In this document: positions 1-9,096 of the stretch, in pieces
Layout: the number at the start of each line of letters is the position of its first letter
How positions within the stretch are numbered: position 1 is the stretch's first letter
Assembly: GCF_016623465.1 (NCBI RefSeq)
Contig: NZ_JAEDAJ010000017.1
Span: 1-41,261, forward strand
Length of the DNA stretch: 41,261 nucleotides
Reading direction: 5' to 3'
Source: Brachybacterium halotolerans
Lineage (GTDB): Bacteria; Actinomycetota; Actinomycetes; Actinomycetales; Dermabacteraceae
Program-made: the position numbers and the translations under genes
Notes under the pieces: model-generated
Databases searched by the model: none
What the model saw: only the letters and a program-made list of their open reading frames with translations
Told to the model about the DNA's origin: nothing

Positions 1-30
1 TCGACCCGCACCCGCCCCGCGGCGGGACCG

Positions 31-43
31 GCCGCCTCGCGGC
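31..43 (-). terminator. possible weak terminator hairpin after the RND gene
   Basis: A 5-bp G+C stem (GCCGC, loop CTC, GCGGC) lies 15 nt past the stop codon of the RND permease, inside a run of very G+C-rich sequence that offers other pairings. There is no T-tract. It could help end transcription, but it could equally be chance in such sequence. Positions 1-57 hold nothing else recognisable. Confidence 0.25.
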
Positions 44-57
44 GGGGCCTTCCCCGC

Positions 58-3000
58 TCAGCGGCGGAAGCGGTTCCGGATCCTGCGCAGCGGACCGCCG
101 CGTCCCGACGAGCGTCGGGCTCCGGCCGACCCGGACTCCGCGCGACTCTCATCTGCGCCGCCACGGCCGGCGGCGTGCGCACCGCTCTCCCCTGAGGGAG
201 CCGTGTGCGCGGGGCCGGGAGCCCGGTGCGAGTTGGCCGAGGTGTCGGAACCGGACGACGCGTCGGCGCTCGGTGAGGCACCGTCGGCCGCCCCCTCCGG
301 CGATGTGCCGTCGGCCGCCCCCTCCGTCGCGGCGCCGGCGGGCGCCTCGGCCGGCGAGGCCGGGGAGACCGGCGCAGATGCCGAGCCCGCTGCCGCCGGG
401 ACGCCGGCCGACCGAGTGGACGCCGCCGGGGCCGAGGCCGCAGTATCGGCCGCCGCCCCAGGATCATCCGTCGCGGTGCCCGGCCCGGACGACGGGGACT
501 CAGGACCCGACGAGCCCGACGCCGCTTCCGACGCCGTTTCCGCCGCCGTGCCCGACGCCGCGGGCGCAGACGCCGCGGGCGCACCCGCCGCGCCCGTCGT
601 CGCGCCCGACGCCGCGGGCGCAGCCGCCGCGGCCGCCGCGCGCTCGCCGAGCTCCTTGGACTGCGCCTCGCGCTTGGCCTGGGCGTCGCGCTCCGCCGTC
701 TCGCGACGATCGCGCTCGGCGGCCTCGCGACGCAGGCGGCGACGCTCGCCCGGGCCCTCGGTGAGCCGGTAGAGCACCGGCACGATCACCAGGGTGAGCA
801 GGGTCGACGTGACCAGGCCGCCGATCACGACCACGGCCAGCGGCTGGGAGATGAAGCCGCCCTTGCCGGTGATGCCGAAGGCCATCGGCAGCAGCGCGAA
901 GATCGTCGCCGCCGCGGTCATGAGGATCGGCCGCAGACGCTTGGCGGCGCCCACATGGATCGCCTCGTCCAGGGCCATGCCCCCGCGCCGGTACTGGTTG
1001 ACCAGGTCGATGAGCACGATCGCGTTGGTGACCACGATGCCGACCAGCATCAGCAGGCCGATCATCGAGGGCAGCCCCAGCGGGACGCCGGTGAGGACCA
1101 GCAGACCCAGCGCGCCGGTCGCCGCGAACGGGATCGACACCAGCAGCACGAGCGGCTGCACGAGGGACTTGAAGATCCACACCAGCAGCACGTACACCAG
1201 CAGGATCGCCGCGAGCATCGCGATGCCCAGCTGGCCGAACGTCTCGTCGATGTCCGAGGCCGAGCCGCCGAGCGATGCCTTCACACCGCTGGGCAGGTCC
1301 GCGTCGTCGATCGCCTTCTGCGCCGCCTGGGAGACCGCGCCGACGTTGTCGCTCGAGGTCGGGGCGAGGGAGACGGTGACCGTCTCGACGTTGTCCTGCG
1401 TCGCGATCGAAGGCCGGGACTCCTCCTCGCTGACCTTCGCGACGTCCGTGAGCGGCAGGCCCTCGGCGAGGTCGAGGTCCTTGAGCTTCTTGAGCGTGGT
1501 GACGTCGTCCTTCTGCTCGACGTAGATGTCGAGGTCCTCGTCGTCCAGGGTGATGGTGCCGACGGAGCCGGGGTTCATCTTCTGGGCGACCAGGCCGACG
1601 ACGGTCTGCTCGGTGAGGCCCTTCTCGGCGGCCTTCTTGCGGTCGACGGTCACCACGGCGGTGGGCTGGTCGCCCTCGAGGTCGCTCGTGACCTCCTTGA
1701 CGCCGCTGGGGGCCGGGTCGAGCTGGTCGAGGATGGCGTCGTTCGCCTTCTTGCGGTCCTCGGCCGTGGGCCCCGTGATCTGGATGTCCACGGTGCTGGA
1801 GCCGGTCGCCGACGTCATGTCGGCCGCCTCAACGTCCCCGGGGTCGGGGAGGTCCTGCAGGGTTCGGACCATCTTCGTCTGCAGCGCCTGCTGGTCGGAG
1901 TCGGCGTCGGTGGTGATCGAGAAGCTGATCTCGTTCTCCCCGCCGCCTCCGGCGCTGAAGCCGCCGCCGTCGCCGCCGGAGCCGATCGTGGTCTGCACGG
2001 TCTCGACGCCGTCGAGATCCATGAGGGCCTTCTCGGAGTCCTTCGCCTTCTTCGAGGAGTCCGCCAGGCTCGTCCCGGCGGGGAGGGTCTGGGTGATCGA
2101 GGCGATGTTCTGCCCGGTGTCGCCGAGGAAGTTGATCTTCAGCAGCGGCGTGAGGAACACGGTGCCCACGAGCACGAGGATCGCGACGGCGACCGTGATC
2201 AGGCGCCGCGGCAGCGAGTTCAGGGTCAGGCGCAGCACGGGCGCGTAGAGGCGGTGGAGCCAGGTGCGCTCCTCGCGCGCCTCGGCGGCCTCGCGCACCT
2301 TCGCGACCTGCGCCTCGTCGTCCGGATCATCCGGCACCGGCTGCTTCTTGGGCGGGCGCAGGAACCAGTACGCGAGCACCGGAACGATCGTGAGCGCGAC
2401 CAGCAGCGAGCTGAGCATCGCGATCGCGACGGTGAGGGCGAACGGTCGGAACAGCTCCCCGGCCATGCCGGCGACGATCGCGATCGGCAGGAACACCACC
2501 ACGGTCGCGAGCGTCGAGGCGGTGATCGCGCCCGCGACCTCCTTGACCGCGTCCAGGATCGCCCGTCTGCGGGTCTTGCCGTAGGCCAGGTGTCTGGTGA
2601 TGTTCTCGATGACCACGATCGAGTCGTCGACCACGCGGCCGATGGAGATCGTGAGCGCCGCCAGGGTCAGCATGTTCAGCGTGTAGCCCGTGACGAGCAT
2701 GCCGATGAACGCGATGAGCAGCGAGGTCGGGATCGAGATCGCGGTGACGAGCGTCGGACGCAGGCGCCGCAGGAACAGCAGGATCACGCCGACGGCCATG
2801 ACCAGGCCCAGCAGACCCTCCTCGGCGAGGGACACGATCGACTCGCGGATGAACGGCGCCTGGTCGAAGACCACGTCGCTCTTCGCGTCGCCGCCGACCT
2901 CGGCCAGAGTGCTGTCGAGCTTGGAGGAGACATCCTTGGAGATGTCCACGACGTTGCCGTCCGAGGTCGCGGTCACCATCATCACGAGCGACTCGCGGCC

Positions 3001-4056
3001 GTTGGTGCGGGAGATCGAGGTGGGATCCTCGGTGGTCTCCTCGACCTTCGCGACGTCGCCCAGGGTGCTGACCTCCTGCTGACCCTGCTGGCCAGCCTGG
3101 CCCGACTGGCCCTGCTGACCCGACTGGTCCTGGCCCGACTGGCCCTGGTCGGTCGCGGCGCCCTGGTCGGCGCCCGCCTGGCCCTGCTGGCCCGCCTGAC
3201 CCTGCTGACCCGACTGGCCTGCGGCGTCGCCGCCGGACGCGCCGTCGCTCGACCCGTCGGCCGATCCGCCGGAGGCACCGGAGGAGTCCGACGAGCCGGA
3301 GGACGCACCCTGCGAACTGGGCATGACGACCATGCCCTTGAGGTCGTCGATGCTGGTCATCTCGTGGCCGATGACCACGTCGATGCTCTGCTTCTTGTCG
3401 GTCACGCTGCCGCCGGGCAGGGAGAGGCCGTTCGCGTCGAGCGCCGTGGAGATGTCGTCGTCGGTGAGGCCGCGCTTCTTCATCTCGTCCTCGTCGGGCG
3501 TGATGCGCACGATCTTCTCGGGCGCACCGATCACCGCGACGGAGGAGACGCCGTCCACGCGCTCGAGCTCCGGGGTGACGCTCGTGTCGAGGCGGTCGGC
3601 GAGCTCGGACGGGTTCAGATCGGAGGAGACCGACAGCACCACGGCCGGCAGATCGCTCGTGCCGCCGGAGATGACCTGCGGGTCCGCGCCCTCGGGCAGC
3701 TGGTCGTCGATGCGCCCGATCGCGGCGTCGACCTGGTTGGTCGCGCGTGCGGTGTCGGTGCCGTAGGTGAGCTCGACGGTCACCACCGAGACGCCCGCCT
3801 GGGAGGACGACGAGGTCTTCTCGACGTCCTCGATGCCGGTGACCGCCTGTTCGACGGGCTTGCTGATCTGCTTCTGCACCTGCTCCGAGGAGGCCCCCGG
3901 CGAGGTGGTCATCACCTGGATCTGCGGGAGCGAGACGGAGGGGATCAGCTCCTGACGCATGGTCGTCATCGCGAAGATCCCGATGATCGAGACGGCGATG
4001 CAGACCAGCGCGATGAACGGGCGATTGTTCAGGCTGAGCTTGGCCAGACGGTTCAT
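58..4056 (-). CDS. RND (AcrB/SwrC-type) efflux permease
   Basis: This is a 1332-aa inner-membrane, proton-driven RND transporter of the hydrophobe/amphiphile efflux (HAE) type. The first TM segment follows MNRLAKLSLNNRPF. Two large extracytoplasmic loops and two blocks of TM helices follow. The TM4 motif GRVVDDSIVVIEN carries the paired Asp residues used for proton relay in AcrB. I start at 4056 because AGGAG lies 4 nt upstream; a longer in-frame ORF reaches 4164 but its extra 36 residues look non-coding. Two features are odd: a Ser/Gly- then Gln/Gly-rich insert (encoded around 3076-3318) in the first periplasmic-type loop just before TLGDVAKVEE, and a tail of about 235 residues after the last TM (about 58-770) that is first charged, then Ala/Ser-rich, and ends in an Arg-rich stretch. 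No membrane-fusion protein or outer-membrane gene is adjacent, as expected for a Gram-positive SwrC-like pump. The substrate is unknown. Confidence 0.93.
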   Translation of the reverse strand: MNRLAKLSLNNRPFIALVCIAVSIIGIFAMTTMRQELIPSVSLPQIQVMTTSPGASSEQVQKQISKPVEQAVTGIEDVEKTSSSSQAGVSVVTVELTYGTDTARATNQVDAAIGRIDDQLPEGADPQVISGGTSDLPAVVLSVSSDLNPSELADRLDTSVTPELERVDGVSSVAVIGAPEKIVRITPDEDEMKKRGLTDDDISTALDANGLSLPGGSVTDKKQSIDVVIGHEMTSIDDLKGMVVMPSSQGASSGSSDSSGASGGSADGSSDGASGGDAAGQSGQQGQAGQQGQAGADQGAATDQGQSGQDQSGQQGQSGQAGQQGQQEVSTLGDVAKVEETTEDPTSISRTNGRESLVMMVTATSDGNVVDISKDVSSKLDSTLAEVGGDAKSDVVFDQAPFIRESIVSLAEEGLLGLVMAVGVILLFLRRLRPTLVTAISIPTSLLIAFIGMLVTGYTLNMLTLAALTISIGRVVDDSIVVIENITRHLAYGKTRRRAILDAVKEVAGAITASTLATVVVFLPIAIVAGMAGELFRPFALTVAIAMLSSLLVALTIVPVLAYWFLRPPKKQPVPDDPDDEAQVAKVREAAEAREERTWLHRLYAPVLRLTLNSLPRRLITVAVAILVLVGTVFLTPLLKINFLGDTGQNIASITQTLPAGTSLADSSKKAKDSEKALMDLDGVETVQTTIGSGGDGGGFSAGGGGENEISFSITTDADSDQQALQTKMVRTLQDLPDPGDVEAADMTSATGSSTVDIQITGPTAEDRKKANDAILDQLDPAPSGVKEVTSDLEGDQPTAVVTVDRKKAAEKGLTEQTVVGLVAQKMNPGSVGTITLDDEDLDIYVEQKDDVTTLKKLKDLDLAEGLPLTDVAKVSEEESRPSIATQDNVETVTVSLAPTSSDNVGAVSQAAQKAIDDADLPSGVKASLGGSASDIDETFGQLGIAMLAAILLVYVLLVWIFKSLVQPLVLLVSIPFAATGALGLLVLTGVPLGLPSMIGLLMLVGIVVTNAIVLIDLVNQYRRGGMALDEAIHVGAAKRLRPILMTAAATIFALLPMAFGITGKGGFISQPLAVVVIGGLVTSTLLTLVIVPVLYRLTEGPGERRRLRREAAERDRRETAERDAQAKREAQSKELGERAAAAAAAPAASGATTGAAGAPAASAPAASGTAAETASEAASGSSGPESPSSGPGTATDDPGAAADTAASAPAASTRSAGVPAAAGSASAPVSPASPAEAPAGAATEGAADGTSPEGAADGASPSADASSGSDTSANSHRAPGPAHTAPSGESGAHAAGRGGADESRAESGSAGARRSSGRGGPLRRIRNRFRR
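3076..3228 (-). repeat. low-complexity Gln/Gly repeat insert inside the RND gene
   Basis: Imperfect short tandem repeats encode alternating QQGQAG, QSGQ and DQGQ units within the first extracytoplasmic loop of the RND permease. A Ser/Gly-rich stretch (to about 3318) precedes it in the protein. The repeat stays in frame. It is probably a flexible linker; AcrB has no counterpart at this place. Confidence 0.7.
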
Positions 4057-4226
4057 GAGTCTCCTGGGCCGATGGGCCGGGACGGTCGAGCGGGGCGTGC
4101 GGACTCGGCCGACGCGAGGCGGCCATCCTCGGGCATTCGACCACAGGTCGGACATCCCGAGCATCAGCCGAAGGTCGGAGCATCGGGTGTGATCCGCGCC
4201 CCGCCCGTCGACCCTGCGGCCCCTGG

Positions 4227-4232
4227 CACGAT
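4227..4232 (+). promoter_or_regulatory. possible -10 box of a leaderless MATE transcript
   Basis: CACGAT fits nAnnnT and ends 6 nt before the GTG start at 4239, the spacing expected if transcription begins at the start codon. No Shine-Dalgarno sequence precedes this GTG. The first base departs from the usual TAnnnT, so this is the weakest of the five such sites in the window. Confidence 0.3.
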
Positions 4233-4238
4233 GGATGC

Positions 4239-5651
4239 GTGCCCGACCCCTCGCCTGATCTTCCCCCCGACTCCTCCTCCGCCTCCTCGCGCGACTCCTC
4301 CCCCGCGCGGCCGCCCGAGCCCTCGCCCGCGGCGGCGCGGCGCTCGGTCGACCGCGAGATCCTGCGCCTCGCGCTGCCCTCGCTGGGCGCGCTCATCGCC
4401 GAGCCGCTGTTCGTCATCACCGACTCCGCGTTCATCGCGCGGGTCTCGACGACGTCGCTGGCCGGGCTCGGCCTCGCCTCGACCGTGCTGACGACGGTCG
4501 TCGGACTCTCCGTGTTCCTCGCCTACTCGACGACCGCGGCGGTCGCGCGGGCCGTCGGCGCGGGGCGCATGCGCGAGGCCATCGCCCGCGGGGTCGACGC
4601 CGCCTGGCTCGCCCTGATGATCGGCGCGGGCTGCCTGCTCCTGCTGGTGGTCGGAGGCCCGGTGCTGCTCCCGCTGTTCGGGGCGGGGGCCGACGTCACC
4701 GCCGAGGCCGCCGTCTACCTGCGGATCTCCGCGCTCGGCCTGCCCGCGATGCTCTCGGTGCAGGCGACCACGGGCCTGATCCGAGGGCTCCAGGACGCGC
4801 GCCTCCCGCTCGTCGTGGCCGTGGGCGGAGCGCTGCTGAACATCCCCCTGAACGCCGTGCTGATCTTCGGCCTGGGCCTGGGGATCGCCGGCAGCGCGAC
4901 GGGCACGGTGATCAGCCAGTGGCTGATGGCCGGTGTGCTGCTGGGCGTGGTGGTGCGCCATGCGCGGCGCGAGGGCGTGGCGCTGCGGCCGCATCTGGGC
5001 TCGGTCGCCGCGACCGGCCGCGAGTCCTTCCCGATGCTCGTGCGCACGCTGAGCCTGCGCATCGTCACCCTCGTCACCGTGCTCGTCGCGGCGCGGCTCG
5101 GCGCGGTGCAGCTGGCCGCCCACCAGCTCGCGAGCACTGTTTTCATGCTGCTGTCCCTCGCGCTCGACGCTCTGGCGATCGCTGGCCAGGCCCTCACCGG
5201 CAGACACCTGGGCGCGGCCGATACCACGACGGTCCACGCCGTGACCAGCCGCCTCACCCGGTGGGGCGTGGGCGGCGGGGCCGTGGTCGGTGTGGTGCTG
5301 CTCGCGGCGAGCTACGTGGTGCCGTCCTGGTTCAGCCCCGACCCGGCCGTGCAGGAGAGCCTGCGCGCGGCGCTGTGGGTGCTGGTCATCGCCCAGCCCG
5401 TCGCGGGCTACGTGTTCGTGCTCGACGGCGTCCTCATGGGCGCGGGCGACGCCCCTTACCTGGCCCGCGCGGGGATGCTCACGATGCTCGCCGTGATGCC
5501 CGGCGCGATCGTCGTCTGGTTCTGGGCGCCGGCGGGTCCGCTGGGACTGGCCGCCCTCTGGGGCGCCACGAACCTGCTGTTCATGGTCGCCCGCGCCGTC
5601 GCCCTCGGGGTCCGCGTGCGCGGGGACGCCTGGATGCGCACGGGGGCGTAG
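4239..5651 (+). CDS. MATE family (DinF-like) efflux transporter
   Basis: This is a 470-aa membrane protein of about 12 TM helices that matches the multidrug and toxic compound extrusion family: DREILRLALPSLGALIAEPL followed by VDTAFIA-like ITDSAFIARVSTTSLAGLGLAS near the N-terminus, and a second MATE half around residues 245-440. MATE proteins exchange protons or sodium for cationic drugs or metabolites. The first 35 residues are Ser/Pro-rich and probably disordered. The start is a GTG with no Shine-Dalgarno sequence, so a leaderless mRNA is likely. The gene is divergent from the RND permease (182 bp apart), placing two exporters back to back. The substrate cannot be read from sequence. Confidence 0.9.
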   Translation: MPDPSPDLPPDSSSASSRDSSPARPPEPSPAAARRSVDREILRLALPSLGALIAEPLFVITDSAFIARVSTTSLAGLGLASTVLTTVVGLSVFLAYSTTAAVARAVGAGRMREAIARGVDAAWLALMIGAGCLLLLVVGGPVLLPLFGAGADVTAEAAVYLRISALGLPAMLSVQATTGLIRGLQDARLPLVVAVGGALLNIPLNAVLIFGLGLGIAGSATGTVISQWLMAGVLLGVVVRHARREGVALRPHLGSVAATGRESFPMLVRTLSLRIVTLVTVLVAARLGAVQLAAHQLASTVFMLLSLALDALAIAGQALTGRHLGAADTTTVHAVTSRLTRWGVGGGAVVGVVLLAASYVVPSWFSPDPAVQESLRAALWVLVIAQPVAGYVFVLDGVLMGAGDAPYLARAGMLTMLAVMPGAIVVWFWAPAGPLGLAALWGATNLLFMVARAVALGVRVRGDAWMRTGA

Positions 5652-5737
5652 GGCGGCACGGATCCGGCGCGGGCGCGCACGGTGCGCGGCGCGCACCGAG
5701 GACCCCGCCGTGCCCCACGTGCCCTGCGGGAACACGC

Positions 5738-5798
5738 GACGATGACCAGGATCTATGACAGGAACGGGCCGTTCCTGTCATAGATCCTGGTCATCGTC
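5738..5798. terminator. perfect 61-bp palindrome between convergent genes
   Basis: Thirty bases on each side of position 5768 pair perfectly, from GACGATGACC at 5738 to GGTCATCGTC at 5798, with only one unpaired centre base. It lies between the stop of the MATE gene (5651) and the stop of the membrane-protein gene (5866), where a bidirectional terminator is expected. No T-tract follows on either strand. A related palindrome occurs at 33065-33119 and shares most of TGACCAGG(A/T)TCTATGACAG, so this may be one copy of a dispersed repeat family. Confidence 0.75.
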
Positions 5799-5865
5799 AG
5801 GCGCAGGGGCCGGGGCCGACGGGCCGACGGGCTGGCGGGCCTGCGGGCCGACGGACCGCGGGGGC

Positions 5866-8805
5866 TCAGTACTCGCTGTACTGGACGGAGAGCTTCCCGT
5901 CGTCGTCCACGGTGACCGCGCCCGAGACCGTGATCGAGCTGTCGCTCGTCTCGTCGGTCGGCTTCTCGTCGTCCAGGAACGGCTCCTGCTTGTATGAGTA
6001 GACGGCGGAGCCGGCGTCCTCGTACCCGGTCGAGAAGTACCAGCCGTCCTCCTCCTCGACGGTGACCGTCGGGTAGTCCTCGATCTTCCACGAGCCGGAG
6101 TCGTCCACCTGGTCGTAGACGTACGCCTCGAAGGGGCAGTCCTCGGGAGCGGCGTCCTTGCTCGTGGCGCACTCGTCGATCCTGGCGTTCACCTGCTTCT
6201 GGACCTCCTTCAGACCTGCCTCGGAGAGCTGGTAGAAGGGGCTCGCGTAGGTGTCCTCGTCGCCGCTCGGCTCGACGAGCACCGGCACCTCGCTGTCCGT
6301 CACGGTGACGAGATCGGAGGCGGCGGGCAGCGACACGGTGTACGTGCCGGGCAGCGCCGGCAGGTCCACGTAGCCCGGCGACAGGTCCAGGTCGGAGACG
6401 TCGACCTCCTGATCGTTCACGAGGATCGTGGACGTGCCCTGGTCGACCACGAGCCGGAGCGTCGAGTACTCGACGGCGCCCAGCCGCCACGACGGGAAGA
6501 CGACGGCGGAGCGGCCCGCGCGCTCGACCGTGAAGGTCCGCTCGCTGGTGACGCCATCCTGCGTGATGCGTGCGGTGACCTGCGCGGATCCGTCGTCCTG
6601 CCGGTCGGTGGCCGTGATCTCGTGGGAGTCCGGACGCTGCGCCGCCGCGCCTGCGATCTCATCGGTCAGCAGCACCTGCTGAGCGGTGGGCACGTTCGCG
6701 GGCGCCAGCTCGGACGCCTGCGAGGCCGAGCCGTCCTCGAGGGCGGAGAGGTAGGCGTCCACGCTCTTCTCCGGTGCGTAGACGGTCCGGGCGATCACGT
6801 TGTACGCGATGACGAGGCCGACGACCAGGACGCAGATCGCGCCGGCTCCGGCGAACCCGGCGATGAGGCGGCGCCGCGCCTTCTTCGAGAGCGGGCGTCG
6901 TTCCTGGGTCCCGGGCGCCGATCCCGACATGTCCACGGTCGTCGCGCCGCCGGCGGCGGCACCGCCGGCGAGGCCGGTCGCTGCACCAGCGGCGAGCCCG
7001 GTCGCTGCACCACCGCCGAGCGCGGCACTCCCGAACGGGGCGCCGGCCGGAACACCGGTCGGGGCACCGGTCGCGGTTCCCTCGGCGACTCCCGTCGCCG
7101 GGCTGCCGGGGCCGTTGGCGCCGGCAGACGCGTCGGCAGGCGCCAGGGGCCGGCGGAACCAGGAGAGCGCGCGGCGCGACAGAACGGGGACCAGCAGCGG
7201 GGCGAAGAACCGCGAGAGCACCTCGACGATCACCCCGGCCAGCAGCGCGAGGAACGGCGTCCACCAGGCGAGGCCGACGGAGCCGGACATCTGCTCGCCG
7301 CCGCCGAAGAATCCGCCCTCCACACCGACGGACACGGAGACCCGTGCCAGCACGAGCAGCACGATCCCGCCGGCGAAGTAGACCACAGGGAGCGCGGCCC
7401 AGGAGACGACGAGGGCGATGATGTTCCCGGGCACGATGCGCCGGCCGTGGTTCCACGGCAGCGAGACCACCAGCAGCACGCCGATCCCCACCAGGATCGT
7501 GATCAGCCACGCGTACCAGGGCAGGTCGAAGACCGTAGCGCGGCCTGTGAAGCTCGAGGACGGCAGGAACTCGCCGAGGAGGTCGGGAGCGTTCGCCTTC
7601 GCCGTGAGCGAGGACAGCAGCGGCAGCCCGGTGAGCGCCGCGATCATCTGGCCGCCGAGCAGCGGCAGCAGGAGCACGAGCACGAAGACCGGCGGCTGCT
7701 TCCCGTCCGCGAGCGCCTGGATCGTGGTGCCGATGGCGCCGAGGACCCCGAGTGCGATGCCGATGACGAGCGCGTGGACGACGGCGAGCTTCGCAGCGGC
7801 CGGCAGGTCCGCGACCAGCGGCCACCAGGCCCAGCGTGCGCGCCGGCTCATCCGGCCGAGCCCGATCGCGAGGGTGATCAGCAGCAGCGAGCCGAAGAAC
7901 GCATCGAAGCCCGCGGCGTGCACACGCAGGGAGAAGCCCTCGTCGAGCGGGACGGGCTGGGCGAGGACGAGGGCCGCGAGCACCGTGAACAGTGCGGTGG
8001 CGATGCCCGTGATCAGCGCGCTGACCCAGATGCCGAGGAGCCCCGTGCTGCGTCCGCGCTGGACGAAGCGGCCTCCGTAGAAGGCCAGCAGCACCATCAC
8101 GAGCGTGACGACGAACGGGAGCAGCCGCACGGAGGCCCGCAGGGCGACCCCCTCGAACTCCGCGTGCGTCCCCCAGGAGCCGAAGGATGCCATCGCGACC
8201 AGCTGGAACGGCATGCGCACGATCATCGCGATCCCGCTCAGCGCGCCCTCGGGGTCGATGCCCGCGGAGTCCAGCTCGTCGCCGACCTCCCCGGTGCCCG
8301 CGGCTCCCACAGCCATCGCCGCCGCCGAGAGCAGCACCGCGACCAGCGAGGTGAGGAGCGCGCCGACATAGGCGACGCCGCCCACCGCGAGCGACCGCAG
8401 GGGGCTCTCCAGCCCCGCTCCCCGCAGCGTCGCGACCACCTGCTCCGTGCTCATCGACGACGAGGCGGTCGGCATCGCCTGCGGCCCGGCGGCCGCGGGC
8501 GATCCCTGGCCCGGGGCCGACGGCGACCCCTGGGCGGGGGCCGCGGGCGACTCCTGCCCGGGCGCCGCTCCGACGGGTGAGGCGGGTGCCGGCGATCCGG
8601 CGGAGGCCGAGGCCTGCTGCTGGTCGGTGCCCGCCGGGCCGTCGGCGGACCGGGTCGGGTCCTGCCCGTACGAGCCGTACGAGCCGTACGAATAGTCGGT
8701 GGTGCGCTGCTCGCCCTCGGGCGGGTTCGCGGCGGTGTGCTCAGGCGGCTGCGCGGACGGCGTCGTGCCGTCGGGCGCGGACGTGCCGTCATCGGGCGTC
8801 GTCAT
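5866..8805 (-). CDS. large multipass membrane protein with an extracytoplasmic C-terminal domain
   Basis: This 979-aa protein is not assigned to a characterised family. Residues 1 to about 130 are Pro/Ala/Gly-rich and disordered and include a YGSYGSYG run. About ten TM helices follow (roughly 140-570), then an Ala/Gly/Thr-rich linker, a basic stretch (SKKARRRL), one more TM helix (IAGFAGAGAICVLVVGLVIA) and an extracytoplasmic domain of about 280 residues. That domain starts with an NTF2/DUF4878-like pattern (VDAYLSALEDGSASQASEL) and carries two cysteines (ECATSKDAAPEDC) that could form a disulfide. The build recalls actinobacterial membrane proteins with a TcaA-like exterior, but I infer this from layout only. 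The start at 8805 is chosen because GAGGGGA precedes it by about 8 nt; the frame is open to 8859. Its role is unknown. Confidence 0.8.
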   Translation of the reverse strand: MTTPDDGTSAPDGTTPSAQPPEHTAANPPEGEQRTTDYSYGSYGSYGQDPTRSADGPAGTDQQQASASAGSPAPASPVGAAPGQESPAAPAQGSPSAPGQGSPAAAGPQAMPTASSSMSTEQVVATLRGAGLESPLRSLAVGGVAYVGALLTSLVAVLLSAAAMAVGAAGTGEVGDELDSAGIDPEGALSGIAMIVRMPFQLVAMASFGSWGTHAEFEGVALRASVRLLPFVVTLVMVLLAFYGGRFVQRGRSTGLLGIWVSALITGIATALFTVLAALVLAQPVPLDEGFSLRVHAAGFDAFFGSLLLITLAIGLGRMSRRARWAWWPLVADLPAAAKLAVVHALVIGIALGVLGAIGTTIQALADGKQPPVFVLVLLLPLLGGQMIAALTGLPLLSSLTAKANAPDLLGEFLPSSSFTGRATVFDLPWYAWLITILVGIGVLLVVSLPWNHGRRIVPGNIIALVVSWAALPVVYFAGGIVLLVLARVSVSVGVEGGFFGGGEQMSGSVGLAWWTPFLALLAGVIVEVLSRFFAPLLVPVLSRRALSWFRRPLAPADASAGANGPGSPATGVAEGTATGAPTGVPAGAPFGSAALGGGAATGLAAGAATGLAGGAAAGGATTVDMSGSAPGTQERRPLSKKARRRLIAGFAGAGAICVLVVGLVIAYNVIARTVYAPEKSVDAYLSALEDGSASQASELAPANVPTAQQVLLTDEIAGAAAQRPDSHEITATDRQDDGSAQVTARITQDGVTSERTFTVERAGRSAVVFPSWRLGAVEYSTLRLVVDQGTSTILVNDQEVDVSDLDLSPGYVDLPALPGTYTVSLPAASDLVTVTDSEVPVLVEPSGDEDTYASPFYQLSEAGLKEVQKQVNARIDECATSKDAAPEDCPFEAYVYDQVDDSGSWKIEDYPTVTVEEEDGWYFSTGYEDAGSAVYSYKQEPFLDDEKPTDETSDSSITVSGAVTVDDDGKLSVQYSEY

Positions 8806-8965
8806 CGGAAGGTCCCCTCGTGCTGATCCGTGGTGTGCAGGATCGGATCCCGCCCGCACCGCTCGCGCCCACCATGAGGAGCCGATGATCAGGGTCCGTG
8901 CGGGAGATCTTCACCCTGTTCTCAGATTAGCCCCGCCCACCCACAGATCCAGGGAAATCCCGACG

Positions 8966-9085
8966 TGCGGACGCCCGATTTCCGGGCGCCCAATCCCGGG
9001 GCGCACGAATTCCGGGCACCCGATCTCCCGGCGCTCGATCTTCGGGCGACCGCATATCGGACGCTCGATCTTCGGGCGACCGCGC
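8966..9085. repeat. eight-copy 15-bp tandem array downstream of metE
   Basis: Eight consecutive units of exactly 15 bp without indels, roughly TCCGGGCGCCCGATC, fill most of the space between metE and the membrane-protein gene. The best conserved units (9026-9040, 9041-9055, 9056-9070, 9071-9085) share CGCTCGATC and TTCGGGCGACCGC. Units contain CGGGCG/CGCCCG palindromes, so the transcript could fold into a series of small hairpins. The array begins 11 nt beyond the metE stop codon and could act as its terminator. No gene with a supported start covers it. Confidence 0.85.
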
Positions 9086-9096
9086 GGCCCGCCCCG

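Noticed and set aside
955..4491. A 1178-codon open frame on the + strand opposite the RND gene, and many similar long frames elsewhere
   Set aside because: High G+C makes antisense frames long. The translation is Arg/Asp/His/Gln-rich with no domain, while the opposite strand has clear RND motifs.
8966..9085. CRISPR array
   Set aside because: The units are 15 bp with no spacers between them and no cas genes are near.
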